7,348 nt of DNA, from contig CALJRR010000031.1 of the NCBI GenBank assembly GCA_937976315.1, positions 1 to 7,348 on the forward strand, written 5' to 3'. This DNA comes from an uncultured Candidatus Saccharibacteria bacterium (GTDB lineage Bacteria > Patescibacteriota > Saccharimonadia > Saccharimonadales > Saccharimonadaceae). The stretch's first letter is position 1, and each line of letters starts with the position of its first letter. The notes beneath the pieces are model-generated. The model was not told the DNA's origin. It worked only from the letters and a program-made list of their open reading frames with translations, and ran no database searches. Made by a program: the position numbers and the translations under genes. Positions 6,295 through 7,348 of the stretch are shown piece by piece.

Positions 6295-7038
6295 TCATAC
6301 AGTAACTAGAGTATTATTCAGTGCACTTTCCGCCAAAGCTGCTTTTACACGTTCACTATACTCTCTAATTTTATCACCTGAACCTGTATGTTTGCCAGGA
6401 GTGTCGCTCAATTTGACCGTAGATACTCCATCGACTTCTGTGGCTTTCATAACAAAGTTATTGGGTGTAATTCCAAGGTCGTTAGTCAAAGTTGTACCCC
6501 AGCCGAATGTTACATTTATTTTGTCCTTAAAGTAATCAGCTATCATAATAATTTCGTCCACATCAAGCCCATCGCTAAAGACGATAGTTTTCTCTAAAGG
6601 ATCAATTCCGTTCTTTTTGTAAATTTCAATAGCCTTATTTCCAAATTCTATTGGGTCGCCAGAATCATGTCGTAGTCCTTTCCACGAAGTCATTTGTTCG
6701 GGCGTAAAGTCGGCGAAGAAGAAATCTGTTGTAAATGTGTCTGTTAGGGCAATTGATAGCTCGTTGCCGTATGTATTTTGCCAGTCTCTTAGCGCCTGAT
6801 TGTGGCCACTCAGCGGGTTGTCTCCGGCTTTATCTGCCAGTGCAGCGTAGACCATTGGCATTTCGTGCGCAAAAGTTCCAATTGGTTTTAATCCTAGTTT
6901 ATGCGCCAAGTATATATTTGAAGTCCCGACAAAATTATCAGGGAGCTCATTTGCAACTCGTTCAATTACGTGCCTATGCCAATCATAGCTAAAACGTCGT
7001 CGTGTGCCGAAATCAGAAAATTTAATATCTGGGCGGCT
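6295..7038 (-). pseudogene. pncB: Nicotinate phosphoribosyltransferase, 5'-truncated remnant
   Basis: PncB joins nicotinate and PRPP to give nicotinate mononucleotide in NAD salvage. The open frame of 247 codons after the in-frame TAA at 7041-7039 begins already inside the family core: KFSDFGTRRRFS (remnant 6-17), FVGTSNIYLAHKLG, then GTFAHE with the His that is phosphorylated in the enterobacterial enzyme, GLRHDSGDPIEFG, VFSDGLD, FGWGTTLTNDLG and the C-terminal KLSDTPGKHTG. Aligned from memory to the ~400-residue E. coli protein, the first ~164 residues are missing, and the DNA beyond 7041 does not continue them in this frame. No ATG or GTG lies in frame before the core; the first usable codon is a TTG at 6909-6907, without SD, which would drop the FGTRRRF motif. 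I therefore call it a deletion-made pseudogene. A split gene or an assembly junction are alternatives. Its 3' end is intact and couples to the Nudix-kinase gene. Confidence 0.8.
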
Positions 7039-7048
7039 TTAAGTATAG

Positions 7049-7066
7049 AAATTTGTTTGCAAATTT
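7049..7066. repeat. AT-rich inverted repeat, 7-bp arms
   Basis: AAATTTG (7049-7055) and CAAATTT (7060-7066) form a perfect stem around a TTTG loop in the gap between the pncB remnant and the tRNA gene. It has no U-tract on either side, so it is a poor terminator. It could be an operator or chance in AT-rich sequence. Confidence 0.3.
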
Positions 7067-7090
7067 ATTCTGTACTTATTTAGTGATATA

Positions 7091-7099
7091 TGTTAAGAT
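7091..7099 (+). promoter_or_regulatory. Candidate extended -10 for tRNA-Pro
   Basis: TGTTAAGAT reads as an extended -10 (TG, one base, TAAGAT), ending 28 nt before the mature tRNA 5' end. The base run 17 nt upstream (TGTACT) is only a weak -35. It is the best promoter-like site ahead of the tRNA, but the match is modest. Confidence 0.35.
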
Positions 7100-7127
7100 A
7101 GATCAGAACGAATGATAGAGATATCTT

Positions 7128-7204
7128 CGGGGTGTGGCGCAGTTGGCTAGCGCGCGCGGTTTGGGACCGTGAGGTCGAAGGTTCGAGTCCTTTCACCCCG
7201 ACCA
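7128..7204 (+). tRNA. tRNA-Pro (anticodon UGG)
   Basis: A full cloverleaf is drawn by hand. The acceptor stem CGGGGTG (7128-7134) pairs with CACCCCG (7194-7200). The D stem is GCGC/GCGC, and the anticodon stem CGCGG/CCGTG (one G-U pair) closes the loop TTTGGGA with anticodon TGG at 7162-7164. A 5-nt variable loop and the T arm GAAGG-TTCGAGT-CCTTT follow. The C1-G72 first pair and A73 discriminator are what bacterial proline tRNAs carry, and the 3' CCA (7202-7204) is encoded. The UGG anticodon can read all four proline codons when U34 is modified. The gene stands alone and is followed by an intrinsic terminator. Confidence 0.97.
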
Positions 7205-7216
7205 TAGAAATTATAT

Positions 7217-7249
7217 AATGAGCATGCTTCATGAGGTGCTCATTTTTTT
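7217..7249 (+). terminator. Intrinsic terminator after tRNA-Pro
   Basis: AATGAGCA (7217-7224) pairs perfectly with TGCTCATT (7237-7244), and an inner CTT/AGG pairing can shorten the 12-nt loop. A run of seven T (7243-7249) overlaps the end of the stem. It closes the tRNA transcript 13 nt after the CCA and insulates it from the strong promoter downstream. Confidence 0.85.
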
Positions 7250-7266
7250 ATATTTACAACACAGTA

Positions 7267-7295
7267 TTGACATTTATAAAAGTTTATGCTATAAT
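7267..7295 (+). promoter_or_regulatory. Consensus sigma70-type promoter for the gene at 7336
   Basis: TTGACA (7267-7272) and TATAAT (7290-7295) are both perfect and separated by the ideal 17 bp; a TG at 7287-7288 adds an extended -10. This is by far the strongest promoter in the window and predicts a highly expressed product. Transcription would start near 7302, giving a ~34-nt leader with AAGGA (7321-7325) ahead of the ATG. Confidence 0.85.
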
Positions 7296-7335
7296 TCAAG
7301 AATAAGTATTGAAAAATAAAAAGGAAAAAATAAAT

Positions 7336-7348
7336 ATGTCAAAAATTG
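7336..7348 (+). CDS. Start of an unidentified gene (only Met-Ser-Lys-Ile visible)
   Basis: An ATG sits 10 nt after the SD AAGGA and ~40 nt after a perfect promoter, then the window ends after four codons and one base. The promoter and SD make a real, probably highly expressed gene likely. Four residues are too few to name it. Confidence 0.65.

Noticed and set aside
6278..6992. Several plus-strand frames of 69-85 codons
   Set aside because: All are antisense to the recognisable pncB remnant and overlap each other; none has a family motif.
7039..7204. tRNA-Pro as an attachment site of an integrated element
   Set aside because: I found no second copy of the tRNA 3' end in the window and no integrase, so only the position next to a truncated gene hints at it.
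1..7348. CRISPR array, toxin-antitoxin pair, IS element or known defence system
   Set aside because: No spaced direct repeats, transposase motifs or terminal inverted repeats were seen, and every long frame is assigned to a housekeeping or salvage family.

Overview
The window looks like part of the chromosome of a Patescibacteria (CPR) bacterium, most likely a Saccharibacteria (TM7) relative. The clues are tight packing with 1-4 nt gene overlaps, a threonylcarbamoyl-adenosine pair with an unusually short TsaB, a type IV pilus ATPase, RNase Y and moderate-to-low GC. TGA works as a stop codon (tsaE and the pncB remnant end in it), which argues against the UGA=Gly lineages Absconditabacteria and Gracilibacteria. 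The lineage is inferred from gene style, not from a phylogenetic marker.

Layout. Positions 1-1263 (minus strand) hold the first 421 codons of a PilB/GspE-type assembly ATPase that runs off the left edge. A 60-nt divergent spacer with a TATAAT box leads into the plus-strand pair tsaE-tsaB (1324-2153, 4-nt overlap). A 153-nt spacer with a candidate promoter, repeated half-sites and a leader hairpin precedes a tightly coupled plus-strand operon: rny (RNase Y), a Nudix hydrolase and gpmA (phosphoglycerate mutase), to 4959. Both junctions are 1-nt TAATG overlaps. The gpmA stop overlaps by 4 nt the stop of a convergent minus-strand gene (4956-6287). That gene encodes a two-domain protein: an N-terminal NUDT9/TRPM2-like ADP-ribose Nudix domain and a C-terminal aminoglycoside/choline-kinase-like phosphotransferase domain. 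Upstream of it on the same strand is a 5'-truncated nicotinate phosphoribosyltransferase gene (pncB, 6295-7038), which lacks about the first 40% of the usual protein. Then come a short AT-rich gap, a complete tRNA-Pro(UGG) with encoded CCA (7128-7204), a strong intrinsic terminator and a near-perfect sigma70-type promoter driving a gene of which only the first codons are present.

How the parts relate. tsaE and tsaB make components of the t6A tRNA-modification machinery. The rny operon joins RNA turnover, nucleotide clean-up and glycolysis. The minus-strand 4956-7038 region looks like an NAD/ADP-ribose salvage module that has decayed: the Nudix fusion is intact while the pncB gene beside it has lost its front end next to a tRNA. 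No phage, IS, CRISPR or known defence system is visible. The most unusual content is the ADP-ribose Nudix-kinase fusion beside the broken pncB.
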